The notes below the pieces were generated by a model. It searched no databases and was not told where the DNA came from. It saw only the letters and a list, made by a program, of their open reading frames with translations. Made by a program: the position numbers and the translations under genes. From positions 1 to 5,076 of the forward strand of contig JARGOW010000326.1 of the NCBI GenBank assembly GCA_029212955.1: a stretch of DNA of 5,076 nt. The letters run 5' to 3'. Origin of the DNA: Planctomycetota bacterium (GTDB taxonomy: Bacteria; Planctomycetota; UBA1135; GCA-002686595). Positions 1-5,076 of the stretch are shown here, one piece after another. Numbering within the stretch: the stretch's first letter is position 1; the number at the start of each line of letters is the position of its first letter.

Positions 1-538
1 GCTGCTGATAGATCGCGGGCTTGAGCGAACCCACGTAGGGCAGGTTCCGGTAGCGGCCAGCGTAATCCAGGCCATAGCCCACCACGAAGAGGTCCTCCAC
101 TTCGAAGACCTTGAAGTCCGCGTCGAAATCGAGGGAGCGGCGGGAGGGCTTGTCGAGGAACACGCACGACTTTACATCGGCGGCACCCCGGGCCAGAAAC
201 TCCTTCTTGAGGGCGTTCATGGTCTTGCCCGTGTCGAGGATGTCGTCCACGAGCAGCAGGTTGCGTCCCACCACTTCGTTTTCCTCGGGCAAGAAGTTCA
301 CCTTCAAGTCGCCGGAGGTGGTGCCGCTGCCATAACTGGAGCAGGCGCAGAAGCCCAACTCAAGGGGGATGGGGATGCGGCGAATAAGATCGGAAGCAAA
401 GATGCACGATCCCTTGAGGACCGAAATGACCGTGAAGTCGCGGCCCTGGTAGTGGGCGGTGACTTCCTTGGCGACGCGGTCGATGCCTTCGACGATTTGA
501 GCTTCGGGATAGAGCTTTTGCTCGATGTCCTGGTGCAT
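1..538 (-). CDS. hpt: Hypoxanthine phosphoribosyltransferase, 3' end cut by window edge
   Basis: Purine-salvage enzyme of the cytoplasm that transfers the phosphoribosyl group of PRPP to hypoxanthine (often also guanine), giving IMP or GMP. 179 codons are visible with no stop. As the family is usually about 175-185 residues, only a few C-terminal residues should be missing. The PRPP-binding motif LLLVDDILDTGKT lies at residues 94-106; D102 matches the catalytic-base aspartate of human HPRT (EDIID motif) by alignment from memory. The flexible-loop segment SYGSGTTSGDLKV is at 67-79, the LKGS turn at 41-44, the base-contact lysine region LDKPSRR at 128-134, and the VVGYGLDYAGRYRNLPYVG signature at 152-170. 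The ATG at 538 is supported by a GGAGGG Shine-Dalgarno and by homologues that start just before the same region. It is transcribed divergently from the AAA+ gene. Function is confident; exact base preference (hypoxanthine, guanine or both) is not readable from sequence. Confidence 0.96.
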   Translation of the reverse strand, partial: MHQDIEQKLYPEAQIVEGIDRVAKEVTAHYQGRDFTVISVLKGSCIFASDLIRRIPIPLELGFCACSSYGSGTTSGDLKVNFLPEENEVVGRNLLLVDDILDTGKTMNALKKEFLARGAADVKSCVFLDKPSRRSLDFDADFKVFEVEDLFVVGYGLDYAGRYRNLPYVGSLKPAIYQQ

Positions 539-542
539 GGGG

Positions 543-548
543 CCCTCC
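543..548 (-). promoter_or_regulatory. Shine-Dalgarno of hpt
   Basis: On the minus strand the sequence reads GGAGGG four bases before the ATG at 538. It is the strongest ribosome binding site in the window and fixes the hpt start. Confidence 0.75.
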
Positions 549-560
549 GGGGCGTTTATT

Positions 561-579
561 AATGCGGGGGCGGCGCATT
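561..579. repeat. Dyad AATGCG-N7-CGCATT in the hpt leader
   Basis: Perfect 6-bp inverted repeat with a 7-base GC-only spacer, ending 22 bp upstream of the hpt start codon and next to the palindrome CGGCGCCG at 581-588. It could be an operator or a small leader hairpin of the hpt mRNA. The arms are short, so chance is possible. Confidence 0.35.
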
Positions 580-704
580 CCGGCGCCGTTCGGGTTCGCG
601 AGTTTACTCCAGGTGGCATGGCTGGGGAAGCGGTCCAGGGCCCGATTCTCAACCTGAATTGCAAGGTTCCATGCCCAGGCTCAACACGGGACCCGGGCGA
701 TCGC

Positions 705-757
705 AAAAAACTAGGGGGAGGATCCGCTGTCACGGAAACATGGGAGCCCTCCCCTAG
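705..757 (-). terminator. Hairpin followed by T6 on the minus strand (terminator or attenuator candidate)
   Basis: On the plus strand CTAGGGGGAGG (711-721) is matched by CCTCCCCTAG (748-757): ten base pairs with a single bulged base and a 26-base loop. The loop carries a smaller dyad TCCG/CGGA (723-726 and 733-736). Read on the minus strand, the stem is followed directly by six T (710-705), the form of a rho-independent terminator, although the loop is much longer than usual. It lies 167 bp upstream of the hpt start, so it could stop antisense or readthrough transcription heading into hpt, or act as an attenuator if an hpt promoter lies beyond 757. The structure is seen; the role is inferred. 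Confidence 0.35.
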
Positions 758-797
758 GAGCTGGGGGGCTGCCCTGGGACCTGCGAACCGGTCACAT

Positions 798-864
798 GCC
801 CCCGCCAACCAGCCTGTCCCCGTGGTATTCTCTCGCCCTGATTCCCGCCATTCGCCCCCGCCAA
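798..864. repeat. Direct repeat GCCCCCGCCAA, two copies
   Basis: An 11-bp sequence occurs identically at 798-808 and 854-864, a 56-bp period, immediately upstream of the AAA+ gene start at 874. A shorter related CCCGCCA is at 844-850. It may be a pair of protein-binding half sites or chance in a C-rich stretch. Confidence 0.25.
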
Positions 865-873
865 TGATCTTCC

Positions 874-2247
874 ATGTCGCCTTCCCAGCCCGATGATCCC
901 ACTGGTCCCCTTCGGGACGCCCTCCAATTCTCCCCCGAGAATGTGCCCCTGCGCCTGCACCTGGCCAAGACCCTGATGGGTCTCAACCGATTCGATGAGG
1001 CCGTGGAAGAATTCCAAACCGCCAGCAAGCTCGAGCCTGCCAATGACACCCTGCGTTTGGACCTCGGGGACTGCTATCTGGCCCAAGGAAAAGTGCAGCA
1101 TGCGGGTGTTCTGGCAGACTTGTTGATCGCAAGGGCGGAGCCCGCGGGCATGGCATTCCTTTTGTTGGCCCGGGTTCGCAGCGCGGAGGGCGCCTTCCAG
1201 GATGCCCATGCCGCCTTCCTGCGCGCAGTGGATGTGGATCCGACCTGCGGAACCCACGAATGGGCCAAGGCCCTGGGATTCTCCGCCCCCACCCAGGAAG
1301 AGGAAGAAGAACAACCCCAACGCCTGGCTGCGGGCCATGGCGGACGGGACCCCGGCGACACGGAGAACCTGCTCGGGGATTCGGACTTCGAGCGCCCAAA
1401 AATCGACTTCGACCATGTGGGTGGCATGCAGACGGTCAAGGATGAGATCTCCCTGCGGGTGATCCAGCCCCTGGCCCACCCGGAAATGTTCGCGGCATAC
1501 GGCAAGTCCGTGGGCGGCGGGGTATTGCTCTACGGCCCCCCGGGCTGCGGCAAGACCCACATCGCCCGGGCCACGGCCGGGCAAGCCAAAGCCCAATTCC
1601 TGTCCGTGGGCATCCACGATGTGCTCGACATGTGGATTGGCAACAGTGAAAAGAATCTGCACGCCATTTTTGAAGAGGCTCGTAGGCGGGCCCCTTGCGT
1701 GCTCTTTTTCGACGAGGTGGACGCATTGGGCGCAAAGCGTTCGGACATGTCCGGAAGCGCGGGGCGAACGGCCGTGAACCAGTTCCTAGCCGAACTGGAC
1801 GGGGTCCAGGCCCAGAACGAAGGCGTCCTGGTGCTGGCCGCAACCAACGCGCCCTGGCAGCTGGACTCGGCCTTCCGCCGACCCGGACGCTTCGATCGAT
1901 TGATCTTCGTGCCCCCGCCCGATGCCAATGCCCGGGTGGAAATCTTGCGCGTGCTTTTGGAAGGCAAACCCTGCGAGACCTTGGACCTCGACAAGGTGGC
2001 GCGCAAGACCGACAAGCTATCGGGCGCGGACCTGATGGGCATGATCGACGTGGCGGTCGATGGCATCCTGCGCGAGGCCCTCAAAACCGGGAAACCCCGT
2101 CCTTTGACCACAAAGGACCTCTTGAAGGCTAGCAAGGGATTCTCACCCTCCACCTCCGAGTGGTTTGCCACGGCCAAAAACCACATTCTGTTCGCCAATC
2201 AAGGCGGCACGTACGACGAGGTCGCCCGCTACATGGGCCTCAATTAG
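874..2247 (+). CDS. TPR-containing AAA+ ATPase (classical AAA clade, CDC48/FtsH-like module)
   Basis: Soluble 457-residue ATPase, probably a ring-forming remodeller or unfoldase; the substrate is unknown. Residues about 23-123 form three TPR-like helical repeats, with F40-DEAVEEF and a P at each repeat end (P55, P123). A charged linker (about 137-175) with five consecutive Glu at 142-146 follows. The AAA module starts at FDHVGG (179-184). Seen are Walker A GPPGCGKT (221-228), pore loop 1 with aromatic W254 in MWIGNSE, Walker B LFFDE (277-281), sensor 1 N325 in AATN, arginine fingers R336 and R339 in FRRPGRFDR, and SGADL (383-387) in the lid. All catalytic residues are present. There is no HExxH zinc-protease motif and no membrane segment, so it is not FtsH. 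A conserved-looking tail with PSTSEWF (425-431) follows the lid. An in-frame TGA at 865-867 makes ATG 874 the earliest start; no Shine-Dalgarno precedes it. It is followed after 12 nt by a TPR membrane protein, the likely partner. Confidence 0.92.
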   Translation: MSPSQPDDPTGPLRDALQFSPENVPLRLHLAKTLMGLNRFDEAVEEFQTASKLEPANDTLRLDLGDCYLAQGKVQHAGVLADLLIARAEPAGMAFLLLARVRSAEGAFQDAHAAFLRAVDVDPTCGTHEWAKALGFSAPTQEEEEEQPQRLAAGHGGRDPGDTENLLGDSDFERPKIDFDHVGGMQTVKDEISLRVIQPLAHPEMFAAYGKSVGGGVLLYGPPGCGKTHIARATAGQAKAQFLSVGIHDVLDMWIGNSEKNLHAIFEEARRRAPCVLFFDEVDALGAKRSDMSGSAGRTAVNQFLAELDGVQAQNEGVLVLAATNAPWQLDSAFRRPGRFDRLIFVPPPDANARVEILRVLLEGKPCETLDLDKVARKTDKLSGADLMGMIDVAVDGILREALKTGKPRPLTTKDLLKASKGFSPSTSEWFATAKNHILFANQGGTYDEVARYMGLN

Positions 2248-2259
2248 AAGCTTCACTCC

Positions 2260-3549
2260 ATGGATGAACGTATCGAAAAGGTTCGGCTTCTCATCGGGCA
2301 CGAGCGCTACAAGGAAGCACTGGAACGGCTCACCTCGATCCTTTCCGAAGACCCTGAGAACCGCCAAGCCCTCTTTCTGCAATCCATCGCGTTGCAGAAT
2401 ATGGAACATTGGAAGCTGGCACTTCAATCGTCCAAGACCTTGGTCACCGTCGCTCCGGATTGGAGTTGGAGTCACCATCGTGTCGCATCGGTCCTGAACG
2501 GGATCGACAAGGAGCGAAAGGCGTTGCCATTTGCCCACGAAGCCTTGAGGCTGGATCCCGAAGAGCCGGACCACTTCGCGTTGCTCGCCTATTGCCACTC
2601 GGGCCTGGACGATTGGAAAAGCATGTTGCAGGCTGCAGAAAATGGCCTGCGACTCGATCCGGAGGATCAAAGCTGCACACTGCTCCGTTCCCACGCCCTT
2701 CGCCTCCTAAACCGTCGCGACGAAGCCGGCAGCGCCATCGAACGATTGGGAGAATTGTCCCCCAACGACCCAGACGTGCACAATTCCATGGGCTGGCTGT
2801 GCCTGCAGGATGGCCGGCCCACCGAGGCCATGAATCACTTCCGGGAAGCTCTGCGGCTGGATCCAGATGACGGGGGCGCGCGGGAAGGTCTGGCCGAAGC
2901 CCTCAAGGGCCAGAACATCCTGTACCGCCCGATTCTCGCCTGGTACATGCTCAGTGCCCGATTGGGTCAAAAGGGCAGCATGGCACTGATCCTGGGACTT
3001 TGGTTTGGCATGCGCTTGCTCGAGCACCTGCCCGGACCCGATTGGATTCCTATCTCACTCTTCGTCGTATATTTCCTGTTCGTTTGGCTGAGCTGGGTGG
3101 GCAGTAGCCTGTTCGATCTGCTGCTCTACCTTCGCCGGGACCTTCGGGACATCCTCGCCAAGCGGGAACGGACCGGTGCCCAGATGCTAGGTATCTCGCT
3201 CCTTTGTGGAATCCTCCTGGCCCCAATCACCCTGGTCTTCGGAAAAGGACTCGTCTCCGCACTGGTCTTTGGCGTCTTCTTCTTAGTCGGCATTCCCATC
3301 TCAGGTGCAATCGGAATGCCAAATGCGAAGTCGCGAATGATTGGCAATCTCATTGCAGCAAGTGCATTCCTCATGGCTATGGCGGGAACCTTATTCGTCC
3401 TTTCCGAGCCTCGCTTCGACCCCGAACTCCAACCACCCGTGTACGGGTATGGCCCGACACTACTTTCGATCAGCCTTATTATCTCCCTGCTGTCCACGCT
3501 AGCCATGACTGGGTTGGGGCTTGTACCGGAAGGCCGTGGGAAGAGATAG
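2260..3549 (+). CDS. TPR protein with C-terminal polytopic membrane domain
   Basis: 429 residues, no recognised named family. The N-terminal half (about 1-205) is a run of roughly six TPR units, with several repeats ending in LDP or DP (for example RLDPEE, RLDPED and RLDPDD near 105, 138 and 202). The second half has about six hydrophobic segments, near residues 240-257, 263-288, 309-327, 331-350, 360-382 and 400-422. A basic, charged stretch (LRRDLRDILAKRER, from 291) lies between the second and third. There is no signal peptide, so the TPR half should be cytoplasmic. The start lies 12 nt after the upstream stop. A weak AGAAG (2246-2250) overlapping that stop is the only Shine-Dalgarno candidate, which suggests translational coupling. 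Pairing with the TPR/AAA+ gene suggests a membrane anchor or effector for that ATPase; this is inference. No catalytic motif is visible. The membrane half looks less GC-rich by eye than the TPR half, as hydrophobic codons would partly explain. Confidence 0.88.
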   Translation: MDERIEKVRLLIGHERYKEALERLTSILSEDPENRQALFLQSIALQNMEHWKLALQSSKTLVTVAPDWSWSHHRVASVLNGIDKERKALPFAHEALRLDPEEPDHFALLAYCHSGLDDWKSMLQAAENGLRLDPEDQSCTLLRSHALRLLNRRDEAGSAIERLGELSPNDPDVHNSMGWLCLQDGRPTEAMNHFREALRLDPDDGGAREGLAEALKGQNILYRPILAWYMLSARLGQKGSMALILGLWFGMRLLEHLPGPDWIPISLFVVYFLFVWLSWVGSSLFDLLLYLRRDLRDILAKRERTGAQMLGISLLCGILLAPITLVFGKGLVSALVFGVFFLVGIPISGAIGMPNAKSRMIGNLIAASAFLMAMAGTLFVLSEPRFDPELQPPVYGYGPTLLSISLIISLLSTLAMTGLGLVPEGRGKR

Positions 3550-3618
3550 AAGTTCGACCGTAAGGTATTGATTCGACATCGGCCCATTCCGCGGGCCTAG
3601 CTCCATGAGCGATCACAC

Positions 3619-3649
3619 AAAGCGCACCTTCAGGGTGCGCTTTTTTGTT
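3619..3649 (+). terminator. Rho-independent terminator of the AAA+/TPR operon
   Basis: The stem GCGCACC (3622-3628) pairs with GGTGCGC (3634-3640) around a 5-base loop, extended by three A-T pairs, and is followed by TTTTTTGTTT. It starts 70 bp after the stop of the TPR membrane gene and separates it from ccoN. There is no comparable T-run on the opposite strand, so it works rightward. Confidence 0.9.
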
Positions 3650-3661
3650 TCGTTCAAAATC

Positions 3662-3677
3662 AAATCAGCACTGATTT
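3662..3677. promoter_or_regulatory. Perfect 16-bp palindrome AAATCAG-CA-CTGATTT, operator candidate
   Basis: Two 7-bp arms that are exact reverse complements, separated by CA, lie 198 bp upstream of the ccoN start and 13 bp past the terminator T-run. Size and symmetry fit a dimeric regulator site. The arms do not match the FNR consensus. It has no T-run, so it is not a second terminator. Confidence 0.4.
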
Positions 3678-3740
3678 ACTAGGAATTGAAATGCACACGA
3701 ACACAGGTTTGCAACCTTGTCACCTTGCTTTGAAAGTTCG

Positions 3741-3754
3741 ATGACGTGGGTCAA
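3741..3754. promoter_or_regulatory. FNR/CRP-family-like dyad ATGAC-GTGG-GTCAA
   Basis: The inner TGAC and GTCA are exact inverted repeats with the 4-bp spacing of the FNR box (TTGAT-N4-ATCAA); seven of the ten consensus positions agree. cbb3 oxidase genes are commonly induced at low oxygen by FNR/Anr-type proteins, and this dyad lies 120 bp upstream of the ccoN start, a plausible place. No clear -10 is seen at the class II spacing, so the assignment is tentative. Confidence 0.35.
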
Positions 3755-3780
3755 GAAACGCCGCGAATTGAATTGCGACT

Positions 3781-3790
3781 GGCGCGCGCC
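3781..3790. repeat. Perfect 10-bp palindrome GGCGCGCGCC
   Basis: Self-complementary GC-only sequence 84 bp upstream of ccoN. It has no loop, so it is a DNA-binding or methylation-type site at most; chance is reasonable in GC-rich DNA. Confidence 0.25.
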
Positions 3791-3864
3791 CCTGAGAAAG
3801 TGGCCCACGAAAGTTGGACCCCACGTACCCAATTCCTCGAGCGCACTTTGCCGGGGAAAAGATT

Positions 3865-3868
3865 AGGA
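3865..3868 (+). promoter_or_regulatory. Shine-Dalgarno of ccoN
   Basis: AGGA with a 6-base spacer to the ATG at 3875. It favours this start over the in-frame ATG at 3911 (residue 13), which has no purine-rich sequence before it. Confidence 0.6.
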
Positions 3869-3874
3869 CCCTCT

Positions 3875-5076
3875 ATGTCTAATACTGCGGCTACCCCGGC
3901 CTCGTCGCGAATGGAGTCATTCCATTATGACGACGACATTGTAAGGAAGTTTACCCTCGCGACCCTCGTTTGGGGTCTCGTCGGAATGTTGGTTGGCTTG
4001 TTGATTGCTGTGCAATTGGCCTGGCCTGCTGCCAACATGGACACCCCTTGGTTGACCTTTGGAAGACTGCGCCCCCTGCACACCAACGCGGTGATTTTCG
4101 CGTTTGGAGGCAACGGAATCTTTGCAGCCATCTACTACTCCTCCCAGCGACTGCTCAAGGCCCGCATGTTTAGCGACGCCCTCAGCCGCATTCACTTCTG
4201 GGGATGGCAGTTGATCATCGTAGCGGCTGCGCTCACGCTCCCCCTGGGCATCACGCAAAGCAAGGAATACGCCGAGCTTGAATGGCCCATCGACCTGGCG
4301 GTCGTGGTGATTTGGGTGGTCTTTGCCGTCAACTTCTTCGGCACCTTGGTCAAGCGTCGCGAGCGCCACCTCTACGTGGGTCTTTGGTTCTACATCGCCC
4401 CGACGATCATCGCGATCGCGGTCCTGTATATCGCCAACAACGCCGCCCTCCCGGTCACCATGACCAAGAGCTACTCGGCCTACTCCGGCGTGCAAGATGC
4501 CTTCATGCAGTGGTGGTATGGCCACAACGCTGTGGCATTCTTCCTGACCACGCCCTTCCTGGGCCTGATGTACTACTTCCTGCCCAAGGCTGCCAACCGC
4601 CCCGTTTACAGCTATCGCCTGTCGATTCTGCACTTCTGGTCCCTGGTGTTCATCTACATCTGGGCCGGTCCCCACCACCTGCTGTACACCTCCACTCCGG
4701 AGTGGCTGACCACGGTCGGCATGTTGTTCTCCCTCATGCTTTGGATGCCCTCCTGGGGAGGCATGCTGAACGGTCTGCTGACCCTGCGCGGCGCTTGGAA
4801 CAAAGTGGCCGAGGATCCGATCCTCAAGTTCTACGTGGTTGCCGTGACCTTCTACGGTATGAGCACCTTCGAGGGCCCCATGCTCTCGATCAAGAGCATC
4901 AACGCTCTGTCCCACTACACCGACTGGACCATCGCGCACGTGCACTCCGGTGCCCTTGGCTGGAACGGTTTCATGATCTTCGGTATGGCTTACTGGCTCA
5001 TGCCGCGCCTCTTCCAGACCGGCAAGCTATGGAGCCTGAAGCTCTGTACCACCCACTTTTGGATTGGCACGATCGG
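3875..5076 (+). CDS. ccoN: cbb3-type cytochrome c oxidase subunit I (catalytic), 3' end cut by window edge
   Basis: Catalytic subunit of the high-affinity C-family haem-copper oxidase, an inner-membrane proton pump reducing O2 to water with electrons from CcoO/CcoP. 400 codons are visible; stand-alone CcoN is usually about 470-490. Key residues fit: H69 in RLRPLHTNAV and H357 as low-spin haem b ligands, H355 as haem b3 ligand (IAHVHSG), H217 (WWYGHNA), H267 and H268 (WAGPHH) as Cu_B ligands, and Y261 (IYIWAG) as the cross-linked catalytic tyrosine. From remembered Pseudomonas stutzeri numbering, H217, Y261, H267, H268, H355 and H357 all sit at a constant offset of 10. E333 in TFEGPM matches the conserved glutamate near the active site. 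Many hydrophobic helices are evident, the first near residues 21-46. The sequence resembles, from memory, Bacteroidota-type CcoN that is fused to CcoO, so the full protein may be a CcoNO fusion; the 3' end is needed to tell. It follows a terminator and a likely regulated promoter region, so it should begin its own operon. Confidence 0.97.
   Translation, partial: MSNTAATPASSRMESFHYDDDIVRKFTLATLVWGLVGMLVGLLIAVQLAWPAANMDTPWLTFGRLRPLHTNAVIFAFGGNGIFAAIYYSSQRLLKARMFSDALSRIHFWGWQLIIVAAALTLPLGITQSKEYAELEWPIDLAVVVIWVVFAVNFFGTLVKRRERHLYVGLWFYIAPTIIAIAVLYIANNAALPVTMTKSYSAYSGVQDAFMQWWYGHNAVAFFLTTPFLGLMYYFLPKAANRPVYSYRLSILHFWSLVFIYIWAGPHHLLYTSTPEWLTTVGMLFSLMLWMPSWGGMLNGLLTLRGAWNKVAEDPILKFYVVAVTFYGMSTFEGPMLSIKSINALSHYTDWTIAHVHSGALGWNGFMIFGMAYWLMPRLFQTGKLWSLKLCTTHFWIGTI

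Larger units (their letters stand above)
539..873. other. Divergent intergenic region between hpt and the AAA+ gene
   Basis: 335 bp without a convincing gene. It must hold the promoters of both divergent transcription units, but no textbook promoter stands out. A weak -10-like TAAACT lies at 601-606 on the minus strand (for hpt), without a good -35. A weak TATTCT lies at 826-831 on the plus strand (for the AAA+ gene), also without a clear -35. The region holds a short dyad (561-579), a perfect 8-bp palindrome CGGCGCCG (581-588), an inverted repeat followed by T6 on the minus strand (705-757), and an 11-bp direct repeat (798-808 and 854-864). Frames crossing it are short or run antisense or out of frame into the real genes. 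Confidence 0.6.
3650..3874. other. Upstream regulatory region of ccoN
   Basis: 225 bp between the terminator and ccoN; with the 3' flank of the preceding gene the gene-free stretch is 325 bp (3550-3874). It is more AT-rich in its first half, as promoter regions often are. It contains a perfect 16-bp palindrome (3662-3677), a tandem pair ACCTTGTC/ACCTTGCT (3714-3729), an FNR/CRP-spaced dyad (3741-3754), a GC palindrome (3781-3790), and CCCACG twice (3804-3809, 3820-3825). No clear sigma70 -35/-10 pair was found by eye. No gene of convincing length is present. Confidence 0.6.

Noticed and set aside
525..896. 123-codon plus-strand frame across the hpt/AAA+ intergenic region
   Set aside because: No ribosome binding site, composition typical of noncoding GC-rich DNA, and it overlaps the hpt start and the AAA+ start out of frame.
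754..1662. 302-codon open frame antisense to the AAA+ gene
   Set aside because: Its translation is Gly/His/Gln-rich with no domain, and it is the reverse of a gene with an intact AAA motif set; it is a shadow of GC-rich codon use.
1531..2020. Reading the AAA+ protein as FtsH or a zinc metalloprotease
   Set aside because: No HExxH motif, no membrane segments, and the protein ends soon after the AAA lid; only the ATPase module is shared.
3590..3640. GCGGGCCTAGCTC resembling a tRNA 5' end
   Set aside because: The following bases do not form D, anticodon or T arms and there is no matching acceptor 3' strand; the downstream hairpin is a terminator.
3605..3682. 25-codon ORF running through the terminator
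   Set aside because: It reads straight through the hairpin and T-run, has no ribosome binding site, and its length is explained by chance.
3705..3717. AGGTT-TGC-AACCT small hairpin
   Set aside because: Five-base arms without T-run or positional support; within chance expectation for a spacer of this size.
3691..3744. 17-codon ORF with an AGGA at 3681-3684 six bases before its ATG
   Set aside because: The spacing looks good, but the peptide is very short, has no recognisable character, and lies in a promoter region; an AGGA before an ATG is expected by chance.
3917..4945. 342-codon open frame antisense to ccoN
   Set aside because: Low-complexity His/Gly/Gln/Glu-rich translation opposite a clearly real ccoN; a shadow frame.

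Overview
The window is GC-rich bacterial chromosome with ordinary protein-coding content: four genes, two cut by the window edges. No mobile element, CRISPR array, rRNA or tRNA is visible. The genes are a leftward hypoxanthine phosphoribosyltransferase (hpt, 3' end cut), a rightward pair made of a TPR/AAA+ ATPase and a TPR/polytopic membrane protein, and a rightward cbb3-type cytochrome c oxidase catalytic subunit (ccoN, 3' end cut).

Layout. 1-538 (minus): hpt, with a Shine-Dalgarno and a dyad in its leader. 539-873: a divergent, gene-free region holding a dyad, a 10-bp-arm inverted repeat followed by T6 on the minus strand, and an 11-bp direct repeat. 874-2247: soluble AAA+ ATPase with N-terminal TPRs. 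2260-3549: TPR protein with about six membrane segments, 12 nt downstream and probably in the same operon. 3619-3649: strong rho-independent terminator closing that operon. 3650-3874: promoter region of ccoN with a perfect 16-bp palindrome, an FNR/CRP-spaced half-site pair and a GC palindrome. 3875-5076: ccoN with all expected haem, Cu_B and tyrosine residues seen so far.

Organism. A cbb3 oxidase points to a bacterium that respires at low oxygen. From memory of the family, the CcoN sequence looks more like Bacteroidota/FCB-type enzymes, where CcoN is often fused to CcoO, than like proteobacterial ones. The high GC would then suit a GC-rich FCB-like or deep-branching lineage (Fibrobacterota-like is one guess). 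This assignment is weak.

How the genes relate. hpt (purine salvage) and ccoN (respiration) have no evident functional link to the middle pair. The pair is the least understood part: a cytosolic ATPase with a TPR platform followed directly by a TPR membrane protein suggests an ATPase recruited to a membrane partner, with unknown substrate. No clearly new defence or mobile system is seen; the AAA/TPR pair and the two intergenic regions are the parts most worth following up.
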